Assembly: GCA_963700495.1 (NCBI GenBank)
Contig: CAVOXT010000005.1
Span: 1-64,000 of the forward strand
Length of the DNA: 64,000 nt
Direction of reading: 5' to 3'
Source: JACCTU01 sp963700495
Lineage (GTDB): Bacteria; Actinomycetota; Thermoleophilia; Gaiellales; Gaiellaceae
Shown here in pieces: positions 44,574 through 52,983 of this stretch. Below the pieces are notes generated by a model. The model ran no database searches and had not been told where the DNA came from. It saw nothing but the letters and a program-made list of their open reading frames with translations. The position numbers were made by a program, and so were the translations under genes. How positions within the stretch are numbered: the stretch's first letter is position 1; the number at the start of each line of letters is the position of its first letter.

Positions 44574-45844
44574 TCAGCGGCCCTTGAGCAGCGGGCCGAA
44601 CTCCGTCCAGCTGCCGTTCGTTGTAGCGGACGAGCTTCATCTGGGAGATCGGGAACCGATCCTGCGTGCCCCGTCTTCGACCTTGATGCCCTTGATCGTG
44701 TACGGGTTGACCCAGTTCATGTGCGCCGTCGCGCGCATCAGCGATGCACGCGTCGGGTTCTTGCCGGCGAGGTAGAGCAGGCGGACGACGTCGTACGCCT
44801 TCGCCATGCCGTAGTAGTAGAACGTGTTGTTCGGGTCGGCGCCCGCGGGCCCGAACCGCGCCAGGATGTCGCGGTACTGCTTCGACCTGCGGGTCGTTGG
44901 CGTACTTGGGGTTCGTCGGGTTCTTCAGGTACGCCGAGCTGACCGCACCGTTGACGAAGTCGGCGCCGGCACTCGCCGCTGCCGCCCTCATGACCGCGTC
45001 GACCGCCGCGACCGAGTTGATCACGATCGTGTCGGGCTTCCAGTTCAGCGCCTTCGCCGTCGCGATTGCACGCACGGTCGGCGTCGGCGTCGTCAGCAGG
45101 ACCCACGTGTCGGCCGCCGTCGCCTTCTGGCGGGCGATCTGCGAGCGCGTAGCTCGTGTCGGTGACCTCGTAGCCGAGCTCGGAGACGATCAGCGTCTCT
45201 CTTCGCGGCAAGGCCGATCTTCACGCCCTTGCAGGTAGTCCTTGCCGTAGTCGTCGTTCTGGTAGAAGACCGCGATCTTCGCGTTCGGGGCGTTCTGCGC
45301 GATCCAGCTGCCCGTACGCGATTCCCTCGGCGATGTAGTCAGGCTGCCAGCCGATCGTCCACGGGAACTCCTTGTACTGGAGCCCCCAGTAGCTCGCCCC
45401 GGTCGAGACGAGGATCTGCGGGATCTTGCGCTGGTTCAGGATCGGGCGGATCGGCGATGGTTCGGCTCGGTGCCGAGCGTCCCGACGATTGCGAAGACCT
45501 TGTCCTGGAGCACCAGCTGGTTCGTCAGCTGGACGGTGTTCGCCGGGTTGTACGCGTCGTCGTAGTACTTCCAGTTGATCTGGCGGCCGTAGACGCCGAT
45601 CTTCTTGTCGTCGGGCCCCGCCGCTGGTTGACCCACTTGAAGTACGCCTCCATGCCGCGTGGGATCGGCGCGTACGAGCGAGACCGGGACCGCTCAGCGG
45701 GAACGTCCCGCCGATCGTGATCGACGTTGCTCGTGATTCCTCGACCGCCGGCGCAGCAGCGCCGTCAGTCCGGGCGAACGCCCCCGGCAGGCTGACGGCG
45801 AGCGCCAGAGCCAGTGCCGCGGGCACGAACAGCAATCTCTTCAA
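44574..45844 (-). CDS. ABC transporter substrate-binding protein, LivJ/Peripla_BP_6 type (frameshifted)
   Basis: Exported ligand-binding protein for a branched-chain amino acid-type importer. Signal peptide RLLFVPAALALALAVSLPGA then FARTDG. Mature text ITIGGTFPLSGP, INWKYYDDAYNPANTVQLTN, QDKVFAIVGTLGTEPN, PQILVSTGASYWGLQYKEFP, TVRAIATAKALNWKPDTIVI, FVNGAVSSAYLKNPTNPKYA. About ten breaks. TTG start behind a strong AAGGAGGAG ribosome-binding site. The leader contains hairpin GCCCTGG/CCAGGGC (45864-45883). In this setting the ligand may be an acyl or aromatic compound rather than an amino acid. Confidence 0.84.
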
Positions 45845-45955
45845 TTTCTCCTCCTTGCCACCCGCCCTGGGGGAATCCAGGGCCTCTCCTTGGGATCAGA
45901 CGCCGTGCTGCTCGAGTGGTTGCTGGGAGCACCCACCCACGGTGTAGTAGAACCT

Positions 45956-45970
45956 GTTACGGGCGGTAAC
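45956..45970. promoter_or_regulatory. Candidate TetR operator upstream of the binding-protein gene
   Basis: GTTAC-GGGCG-GTAAC inverted repeat between the TetR gene stop and the binding-protein gene. On the minus strand a TTGACG (45970-45975) abuts it, so a repressor bound here would sit between -35 and -10 of the binding-protein promoter. The -10 is not clear. Confidence 0.45.
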
Positions 45971-45971
45971 G

Positions 45972-46617
45972 TCAAGGGGTTTTTGTTGAGTTTCCATGCG
46001 ACCTCGGCAGGGTGGCGCCGCCCTCCCAGAGCACGGCGGTCAGGTAGTCGACCACCTGGTCGGCGGGGGAGGGCTCGCGTCTCGAGCCACCAGATTCCGG
46101 CCTCGCGGACGAGCCCTGCGACCGCATGGGCCCACAGCTCGCCGACCGCTGACTCGACCCCGGCGCGGCTGAGGTTCGCGGTCGCCCTCGTGGCGCAGTG
46201 CTCCACCCGCTCCCGGCGGAAGTCCGCCATCAGCCCGGCGGTGCGTGAACGCTCTGCGGCTCCGAGGAGGAAGCGATAGCGCTCGGGCTCGCGCTCGACG
46301 TACTCGAGGTAGGCGTCGATGCGTCGCCGCGAGGCGGCCGCGCGCGTCGGTCCGTCTCGGACGCCGGTTGGAGCGTGTGCTTGAGCTCCTTGACGTAGCG
46401 CTCGGCCAGTGCCTCGTACAGGCCGTCCTTGTCGCCGAAGTGGCGGTAGAGGACCGGCTTCGTGATGCCCGCCTCGGCCGCGATCACCTCCATCGAGGTC
46501 TCCGCGGCCGCCGCGCCGGACGATCCGGTCGGCAGCGTCGAGCAGCTCCTCGCGCCGGAGCTCTCGCCGACGCGAGCGTTCAGAGTCGAGTCGCCGCGCC
46601 GCGGTCCGCGTCGCCAT
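45972..46617 (-). CDS. TetR-family transcriptional regulator (frameshifted)
   Basis: About 215 residues. N-terminal RRELRREELLDAADRIVRR, then the HTH text MEVIAAEAGITKPVLYRHFG, DKDGLYEALAERYVKELKHT, and a ligand domain with YLEYVEREPERYRFLLGAAE, VGELWAHAVAGLVREAGIWW, WEGGATLPRSHGNSTKTP. Breaks near 46510, 46350 and 46075. TAGGTT lies exactly 6 nt before its ATG, within the livM stop, suggesting a leaderless internal promoter. Likely controls the transporter and CoA-ester genes in response to an acyl-CoA. Confidence 0.8.
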
Positions 46618-46626
46618 GCCAGGAAC

Positions 46627-47710
46627 CTAACGCTTGACCGACTCGGGGAGCAACTGTCCCCGGCGCGGTGGTTTGAGCGAACGGACGAGCGGCGCCGTCG
46701 CGCGGCGCAGCAGTCCCGCTACGCCCGTGGGCATCACAAACATGATCAGGATCAGGATCACGCCGAACACGACCGAGGGCGACTGCTTGGAGAATGCGCC
46801 CGGAATGAGCGGCGGATTCTGTGCGTAGATCGGGAGGAAACTCGAGCAGGAGCGCGCCGAAGATCACGCCCGACGAGCGAGCCGAGCCCGCCGATGACCA
46901 CGCTGGCGAGCAGCAGGATCGAGAGGCTGAGCGGGAACGTGTCCGGGTTCACGTACGAGACCTCGATCGCGAGCAGCGCGCCCGCGACTCCGGCGAAGAA
47001 CGACGAGACGCCGAACGCGAGCGTCTTGTAGAGCGCGGGACTGACGCCGGACGCAGTCGCGGCGATCTCGCCGTCGCGAATCGCGCGCCACGCGCGGCCC
47101 GACTCGCGCGCGCACGAGCAGCCAGGCGACGAGGAAGAGGATCCCGGCCGTCACCCACGCCTCGTAGTAGAGCCAGTGGCGCGACCGAGATGTCCCAGCC
47201 GAACGGCGTCGTCGGGGAGGGGGAGCGTCGAGCCCGCCGCCGCCGCCGGTGACCTCGTCGAAGCGCTTCGCCACCTGCGGGAACGAGACGGCCATCGCGA
47301 ACGTCGCGAGCGCCAGCGAGACGCCGCGCGAGGCGCAGGGCCGGGAGGCCGAAGAGGAAGCCGATCACGCCGGTGACGAGCCCGGCGAGCGGGATCGTGA
47401 AGACCGGCCGCATCCCGTCTCCGAGGGGCAGCCAGTCCGGCGGCTCGAGCAGCAGTCTTCGAGACCCGGCCGTCCCAGCGTCAAGATCGCGCCGACGTAC
47501 GCGCCGATCGCCCATGAACGCGCCGTGGCCGAGCGAGATCTGGCCGTTGTAGCCCGTGAGGATGTTGAGCCCGAGCAGCGCAGATGAAGTAGATCGCGAC
47601 GAACGTGAACTGCGAGAGCCGGAACTCGCCCATGAACCGCGGCAGCACGGCGATCACGACCGACGATCGACCACGAAGAGCGCGACCTTGAGCGCGGTGA
47701 GCCGTCGCAT
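46627..47710 (-). CDS. livM: Branched-chain-type ABC transporter permease LivM (frameshifted)
   Basis: Inner-membrane permease of about 361 residues. Fragments: MRRLTALKVALFVVDRSSVV, FMGEFRLSQFTFVAIYFI, LNILTGYNGQISLGHGAFM (the LivM signature), FTIPLAGLVTGVIGFLFGLP, LATFAMAVSFPQVAKRFDEV, and a tail ILILIMFVMPTGVAGLLRRA ending PESVKR. Several breaks. ATG overlaps the livH stop. Pairs with LivH to form the channel. Confidence 0.82.
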
Positions 47711-48594
47711 CAGACCCTGCCGCACCGCGACGTGGCCGAAGAGCCCCTGCGGGCGGATCGATCAGCACGAGCAGCAGGATGACGAGCGCGGCCGGCAGCC
47801 GCAGCTCTGCGCCGACGAAGTCGACGTAGGCGCCGAGCAGGTTCACGACCACGCCGAGCAGGAGGCCGCCCGACGACCGCCCCGATCGGGCTGTCGATCC
47901 CGCCGAGCACCGCCGCCGCGAACGCGTAGATGAGGACGACGAGCATCATGCTCGGGTCGAGGAAGATCGTCGGCGCGGCCATCATCCCGGCGACCGCGCC
48001 GAGCACTGCGGCGAAGCCCCAGCCGATCGCGAGCATCCAGCCGACGCGGACGCCGAGCAGGCGGCTCGCCTGCGGATTGACCGCCGACGAGCGCATCGCG
48101 AGCCCGAGGGTCGTGAAGCGGAAGAAGGCCCAGAGCGCGGCGACGCTGACCAGGCAGACGGCCATCGTGCCGAGGTCCCGAGTCGAGATCGTCACGCCGG
48201 CGACATCGCGCGTCGTGTTCGGGAACGGGCTCTCGAACGACTTCACCTCGGCCCCCCAGATCCAGCCGGTCAGCCCGTTGATCGCGATCAGGAGCCCGAT
48301 CGTCACGATCACGATCACGATCTCGGGCCGGTGCTCGACCGGGCGGATCACGGTGCGCTCGACCGCGACGCCGCCGGCGAACGCGATCGCGAGCGTGAGC
48401 GCGAACGCGGGCCAGTACGAGATCCCGTGGTTCATCAGCGACCACGCGATGTACGTCGTGAACGTGGCCATCTCGCCCTGCGCGAAGTTGATGACGTCGG
48501 TCGCGCGGTAGATCAGCACGAGCGCGAGCGCGAGGCTCGCGTAGATCGAACCCGCGGCGAGCCCGCTCACGACCTGCTGCATGAACTCAGCCAT
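47710..48594 (-). CDS. livH: Branched-chain-type ABC transporter permease LivH (frameshifted near end)
   Basis: About 295-residue permease: MQQVVSGLAAGSIYASLALA, LVLIYRATDVINFAQGEMAT (LivH signature), EIVIVIVTIGLLIAINGLTG, RDLGTMAVCLVSVAALWAFF, LGVRVGWMLAIGWGFAAVLG, VVLIYAFAAAVLGGIDSPIG. Breaks near 47878 and 47758, followed by VVNLLGAYVDFVGAELRLPA and RPQGLFGH text. ATG overlaps the livF stop (TGATG). Confidence 0.87.
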   Translation of the reverse strand: MAEFMQQVVSGLAAGSIYASLALALVLIYRATDVINFAQGEMATFTTYIAWSLMNHGISYWPAFALTLAIAFAGGVAVERTVIRPVEHRPEIVIVIVTIGLLIAINGLTGWIWGAEVKSFESPFPNTTRDVAGVTISTRDLGTMAVCLVSVAALWAFFRFTTLGLAMRSSAVNPQASRLLGVRVGWMLAIGWGFAAVLGAVAGMMAAPTIFLDPSMMLVVLIYAFAAAVLGGIDSPIGAVVGRPPARRGREPARRLRRLRRRRAAAAGRARHPAARADRSARRGSSATSRCGRV

Positions 48595-49309
48595 CAGTAG
48601 CCGAGGTAGCTCCTGCGGACGCCTTCGTGCCGCCGCAGCTCGTCGCTCGTCCCCTCGACGGCGACTCTTCCCGACCTCGAGCACGTAGGCGCGCGCCGAC
48701 GCGTCGAGCGCGATGTTCGCGTTCTGCTCGACGACGAGCACGCTCAGCCCTTCCTCGACGTTCAGCTGCTTGACGATCGCGAACAGCTCCTGCACGACGG
48801 TCGGCGCGAGCCCGAGCGACGGCTCGTCGAGCATCAGCAGCCGCGGGCGTGAGACGAGCGCGCGCGCGAGCGCGAGCATCTGCTGCTCGCCGCCGCTGAG
48901 CGTTCCCGCCTGCTGGCTCTTGCGTCGCTCGAGCCAGGGGAAGTAGGCGAGCACGCGCGGCGCCTCCTGCTTGAACGTCTTGCGCTCGCCGCGGACGTAG
49001 GCGCCCATGCGCAGGTTGTCCCAGACCGTCAGCTCGTCGAAGAGCCCGCGGCCCTCGGGCACGTGGGCGACGCCGAGCCGCGCGACGTCCCTCGGGCGCC
49101 CGCTTGGCGATCGAGCGCCCGTCGAACGCGACCTCGCCCGACTTGCGCGACCGAGCCCGAGATCGCGCGCAAGCGTCGTCGTCTTGCCGGCGCCGTTCGC
49201 GCCGAGCAGCGAGACGACCTCGCCCTCGTCCACCGTGAGCGAGACGCCGTGCAGCGCGCGGATCGGCCCGTAGCGGGCGTCGACGTCCGTGCAGCTCAAG
49301 CAGCGGCAT
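48594..49309 (-). CDS. livF: ABC transporter ATP-binding protein LivF (frameshifted)
   Basis: About 238-residue ATPase: YGPIRALHGVSLTVDEGEVV, Walker A SLLGANGAGKTTT, LGVAHVPEGRGLFDELTVWD, signature TLSGGEQQMLALARAL, Walker B RLLMLDEPSLGLAPTVVQEL, switch VEQNANIALDASARAYVLEV. Frame shifts near the start (after MPLLEL), near 49150, 49100 and 48668. Starts inside the 3' end of livG. Confidence 0.85.
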
Positions 49310-50037
49310 CCTCGGTCCCGAGGTAGGCCTGGATCACGGCCGGGTCGGCGCGCACCTCCGCCGGCGTTCCCTCCGCGATCTTCTGGCCGAAGTTGAGGAC
49401 GTGCACCCGGTCGGAGATCGACATGACGAGGTTCACGTGGTGCTCGACGAGCAGGATCGTCAGGTCGTAGTCGTCCTTGATCTGGCGGATCAGCTCACCC
49501 GAGCTCCTCGACCTCTTCGTGGTTGAGCCCGCCGGCCGGCTCGTCGAGCAGGAGCAGCCGCGGCCGCGAGACGAGCGCGCGCGCGACCTCGATCCGCTTC
49601 AGCGTCCCGAACGGGAGCCCGGCAGCCGGCCGGCCGGCGAGCGCGCCGAGCCCGAGGTAGTCGAGCGACTCGAGCGCGTCTTGCGTCGCGACGCGCTCCG
49701 AGAAGACGCGCCTGCGCGAGTGCGTCCCGACGAGCACGTTCTCGAGCACCGTCATCGTCGGGAAGAGCACGACGTTCTGGAACGTGCGCGCGATGCCGAG
49801 CCCGGCGATCCTGGTACGCGCGCGTACCCAGGATGTCCTGGCCGTCGAAGACGACCGTGCCGGAGTCCGGCTTGTACAGCCGGGTGATGACGTTGAACGC
49901 GCGTCGTCTTCCCGGCGCCGTTCGGGCCGATCAGGCCGGCGATCTGCCCCTGGTCGACACGCGATCGAGACGTCGGCGAGAGCGACGAGGCCCCCGAACG
50001 TCCGGGTCACGTGCTCGACGGAGAGGAGGGGGGGCAC
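49296..50037 (-). CDS. livG: ABC transporter ATP-binding protein LivG (frameshifted)
   Basis: About 247-residue ATPase: LLSVEHVTRTFGGLVALADV, IAGLGIARTFQNVVLFPTMT (LivG signature), LPFGTLKRIEVARALVSRPR, LLLLDEPAGGLNHEEVEELG, then in another frame LTILLVEHHVNLVMSISDRV and VIQAYLGTEDAAA. The Walker A region lies between breaks near 49965 and 49815. GTG start at 50037; TAGGAT upstream at about 50050-50055 is a candidate -10. First gene of the livGFHM-tetR series. Confidence 0.84.
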
Positions 50038-50136
50038 GAGAGAGGCACGATCCTAAGCTGAAAGTCTTCGGGTCCCAAATCGGCGCGCGGACGACGACCT
50101 CTCGTCGTCGCGCGTGATACTCGTCGGCGAGCGCGT

Positions 50137-51075
50137 ATGGACGACCGGACCGAACGGGAGGGCACGGCTCGCAAGCTCGCGCGAGTCGTCCCCGGAGCCC
50201 TCGAGGGCTTCGTCGCGGACAGGTGCCCCCAGCACGCCGCGGGGATCGCCTACCGTGCGTTGTTCTCGCTCGCGCCGCTGGCGATCGTGCTCGTCTCGAT
50301 CTTCGGTTTCGTGCTCAAGAACGACGAGCTTCGCGCCGACGTCGTCGATGCCGTCGTCGACGTTCTGCCGGTCTCGGCCGAGGGCCGAGCCGACGTCGAG
50401 CGGGCGATCACGTCGATCGCGCCCAAGGCCGGTCCCGCCGGCCTGGTCGGCCTGCTCGTCTTCGGCTGGGCCGCGAGCGGGATGATGGGCTCGGTACGGA
50501 TCGGGCTCGAGGCGGCGATGGGGGCCAGGCGCGGGCGGCCGTTCGCACGGGCCAAGCTCGTGGACGCGCTGCTCGTCGTCGGCGCCGGTCTGCTCGTGCT
50601 GCTGCTCGTCTTCGGGAACGCCCTTGCCCAGATCACGAACGACGACGTCAACGTGTTCGCCTCGTGGATCGGGCTCGACGGAGGCCTGATCGAGTCGGGA
50701 GTCCGATACGCCCTGCAGTACCTCGTCTCGGTCGTCGTCGTCCTGCTGCTGTACCGGTTTGTCCCCGCGCGTCAGCTCAGCGCGCGTGCCGCGCTCGTGG
50801 GCGCGCTCTTGACTGCGCTGCTGATGCTCGGGCTCTCGCTCGCGTCGGGCTTCGTCTACGCGAAGACGGAGCAGCTGAGCGCGGTGTACGGATCGCTCAC
50901 CGTGATCTTCGTCTTCCTCTACTCGGTCTATCTCTATGCCTGTGCCCTGCTGCTCGGCGCGGAGGTCGCGGCGGGCTGGGCACGGCCCCCGGCGGCGACC
51001 GGCGCCTCTGCGGGCGAGCAGGTGAAGGGCTTCGTGATCGGTCTCTTCACCCACCGAGACCCACCGGCCCGCTGA
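50137..51075 (+). CDS. YihY/BrkB-family membrane protein
   Basis: Intact 312-residue inner-membrane protein. BrkB text: HAAGIAYRALFSLAPLAIVL near the N-terminus, LLVFGWAASGMMGSVRIGLE, and hydrophobic segments VVVVLLLYRFVPARQLSARA, LVGALLTALLMLGLSLASGF, YGSLTVIFVFLYSVYLYACA. About six transmembrane segments. Function of the family is uncertain (once linked to RNase BN and serum resistance). From here on the coding sequence is free of frameshifts. Confidence 0.86.
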   Translation: MDDRTEREGTARKLARVVPGALEGFVADRCPQHAAGIAYRALFSLAPLAIVLVSIFGFVLKNDELRADVVDAVVDVLPVSAEGRADVERAITSIAPKAGPAGLVGLLVFGWAASGMMGSVRIGLEAAMGARRGRPFARAKLVDALLVVGAGLLVLLLVFGNALAQITNDDVNVFASWIGLDGGLIESGVRYALQYLVSVVVVLLLYRFVPARQLSARAALVGALLTALLMLGLSLASGFVYAKTEQLSAVYGSLTVIFVFLYSVYLYACALLLGAEVAAGWARPPAATGASAGEQVKGFVIGLFTHRDPPAR

Positions 51076-51081
51076 CTCGGG

Positions 51082-51405
51082 CTACGAGGTGGTGCGCTCG
51101 ACGAGCAGGGACAAGCCGTCGAGGCCGATGACCCGGACCGCGTCGCCGGTCCTAGCCCCTCCCAGGCAATGCGCCTCCCAGATCTCCCCGCCGATCTTCA
51201 CCTGACCGTTCGGCGAACAGGGCGAGAGCGCCACTCCCTCACGACCGATCAGCGTCTCGGCACCGACCTGGCGGCGCCGTCCCTTGACCGTCCGGTTCCA
51301 AAAGAACAGCTCGCCGGTTCCGAGCACGAGCCCGACGCCGAACGCGACAAGGTTCCACGGATACGGAAGGAAGACGAGCAGGACGAACGCGACGATTATC
51401 AGCAC
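51082..51405 (-). CDS. NfeD-like membrane protein
   Basis: A 107-residue short NfeD protein: one or two N-terminal membrane segments (LIIVAFVLLVFLPYPWNLVA, FGVGLVLGTGELFF) followed by a small OB-fold (LIGREGVALSPCSPNGQVKI, GDAVRVIGLDGLSLLVERT). NfeD proteins partner with stomatin-like proteins; none is adjacent. GTG start 51405. Converges with the BrkB gene, leaving 6 bp between stops. Confidence 0.78.
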   Translation of the reverse strand: MLIIVAFVLLVFLPYPWNLVAFGVGLVLGTGELFFWNRTVKGRRRQVGAETLIGREGVALSPCSPNGQVKIGGEIWEAHCLGGARTGDAVRVIGLDGLSLLVERTTS

Positions 51406-51438
51406 GCGTCGACTACGCGGTCCTGTCGTTCCGGCGCG

Positions 51439-51987
51439 TCACGAATTCGACTGGAGGGCAGAGCAGGAGTCCGCCTGCTTGAACGCGTCCTCGAGCTCCC
51501 CCTGGGCGTCCAGCTGCTCGAGCTGCTGGAACGTGGACGAGACCTCGTTGCCCATCGTGACGAGCGCTGCACTGACGACCGAGACCGCGCTCAGCAAGCC
51601 GCTCGCTCCCTGGGCGTCTTGGACGGAGCTCTCGATCTGGTCGACACTCGACTCCAGCTCGTCCGCGAGTGAGTCGAGCGAGTCCTTCGCCTTCTGGCCC
51701 GCCTCCGTGTCAGGCTTGCCGAGTCCCTTGAGATCGTCGGCGAACGTCTGGGTCGACTCCTTGACGTCGCCGGCCACGCTTTCGAGCCCGCCCTTGGAGG
51801 GGTTCGACTGGATCGACGTCGCGGCCGCCGAGATCGAGCCGGTCCACGTCGTGATCGCCGAGCAGACGTCGTTCGCCCAGTCGGCGGTGGCTGACGTGTC
51901 GTCGCCGCCTCCACAGCCGCCGGCGAGCACGGCAAGACCGAGCACACACGCGAGGGCAAAGAGGCGGACCGGCTTGCGAATCGTCAT
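51439..51987 (-). CDS. Putative lipoprotein, helical
   Basis: A 182-residue exported lipoprotein. Signal segment VRLFALACVLGLAVLAGGC with lipobox LAGG-Cys at about residue 25, then GGGDDTS. The mature part is Ser/Ala/Asp-rich and helical (SLADELESSVDQIESSVQDA, STFQQLEQLDAQGELEDAFK), with a probable disulfide between VCSAITTW and DSCSAL. Resembles actinobacterial WXG-like or surface coiled-coil lipoproteins; no function assigned. Divergent from the CYTH gene across a 119-bp region holding a conserved element. Confidence 0.7.
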   Translation of the reverse strand: MTIRKPVRLFALACVLGLAVLAGGCGGGDDTSATADWANDVCSAITTWTGSISAAATSIQSNPSKGGLESVAGDVKESTQTFADDLKGLGKPDTEAGQKAKDSLDSLADELESSVDQIESSVQDAQGASGLLSAVSVVSAALVTMGNEVSSTFQQLEQLDAQGELEDAFKQADSCSALQSNS

Positions 51988-52017
51988 CTCCGAGCCTGAA
52001 GGCTAAGGCAAAGCCGT

Positions 52018-52073
52018 CCGGTCGTGCATCGTCCGACCGGGATGAAAAGGCGCTTCGCCCAGGGAGAGTGATG
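52018..52073 (+). promoter_or_regulatory. Conserved intergenic element, copy A
   Basis: Contains GCATCGTCCG (52026-52035), 4 nt, GGATGAAAAG (52040-52049), 18 nt, GTGATG (52068-52073). Matching blocks with the same 4-nt spacing occur at 60231-60280. Here GCATCGT lies in the loop of a 7-bp hairpin (CCGGTCG/CGACCGG, 52018-52040), and a second hairpin GGCG-CTT-CGCC (52049-52059) follows GGATGAAAA. TAGAGT (52092-52097), 18 nt after GTGATG and 9 nt before the CYTH gene GTG, may be the -10. It could be a protein-binding promoter element or a structured RNA. Confidence 0.55.
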
Positions 52074-52106
52074 TCGAGCGCCCCACCGGAATAGAGTTTC
52101 GTAATC

Positions 52107-52886
52107 GTGAGCACCGCGCAGGCGACGAAGACGGGGCGCCTCTCCGACGAGGACCTCCAGCACGTGCTGAAGCTCGCCGGAGGAGCCGACAGCGTCGAGC
52201 TCAAGCTGACCGTGCCCGAGGCGCAACACAGCTCGACCGCGGCGGCGCTCGGGATGGACCCGCTGGCGGCGCAGATCCGGCAGGTGTTCTTCTTCGACAC
52301 GCCGGATCTCGCGCTCGATGCCGCGGGGCTCGTCGTGCGGGTCCGCCGGGTCCAGGGACGAGAGGCTGACTCCGTGATCAAGCTCCGCCCGGTCGTCCCC
52401 GACGAGGTGCCCGAATACCTGCGTGAATCGCCGAGCATGGTCGTCGAGGTCGACGCGATGCCCGGCGGCTACGTCTGCTCGGCCTCGCTCAAGCGGCGCC
52501 TCGCCAAGGTCGACCCAAAGGACGCCGTCAAGGGGAACGTGCCGATCCGGAAGCTGTTCTCGAGGGAGCAGCGCGCGTTCTTCGCCGCGCATGCGCCCGA
52601 AGGCATCGAGCTGGACAAGCTGACCGTCCTCGGGCCGATCTTCGTGCTCAAGCTCAACTTCCTGCCCGAAGGATCCAACCGGAAGTTCGTCGCGGAGATG
52701 TGGCTCTACCCCAACGGATCGCGGATCCTCGAGATCTCGACCAAGTGCCCGCCCAATCAGATGTTCCAAGTGGCGGCAGAGTCGAGGGCCTTCCTGGCGT
52801 TGCGTGGGGTCGACCTCCTGGGCCAGCAGCAGACGAAGACTCGGACGGCGCTCAAGTACTTCGCGAACAAGAGCGCATCCCCGTAG
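52107..52886 (+). CDS. CYTH-like domain protein
   Basis: A 259-residue protein whose N-terminal half resembles the CYTH (triphosphate tunnel) fold: VELKLTVPE, IRQVFFFDTPDLALDAAGLV, VRVRRVQGREADSVIKLRPV, a pattern of alternating charged strands with an EXK-type start. The second half (KLFSREQRAFFAAHAPEGIE, LKLNFLPEGSNRKFVAEMWL, RILEISTKCPPNQMFQVAAE) extends it. Members hydrolyse or bind phosphate-rich ligands (thiamine triphosphate, polyphosphate, cyclase activity). Leaderless or short-leader GTG. Activity not certain because the classic ExExK motif is reduced. Confidence 0.62.
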   Translation: MSTAQATKTGRLSDEDLQHVLKLAGGADSVELKLTVPEAQHSSTAAALGMDPLAAQIRQVFFFDTPDLALDAAGLVVRVRRVQGREADSVIKLRPVVPDEVPEYLRESPSMVVEVDAMPGGYVCSASLKRRLAKVDPKDAVKGNVPIRKLFSREQRAFFAAHAPEGIELDKLTVLGPIFVLKLNFLPEGSNRKFVAEMWLYPNGSRILEISTKCPPNQMFQVAAESRAFLALRGVDLLGQQQTKTRTALKYFANKSASP

Positions 52887-52983
52887 CGCGGGCGATTCAC
52901 CCGGTTCGGGGGATGCTGCGGCCGCTGCACCTCTGTTCAATCGCGCAGGCACTGGCGCGCCAAGCTCGAACCCTGACGACACG

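Noticed and set aside
45956..45970. Possible member of the GTAAC palindrome family at 35.5 and 40.25 kb
   Set aside because: The arms are in the opposite order (GTTAC...GTAAC rather than GTAAC...GTTAC), so it is treated as a separate operator.
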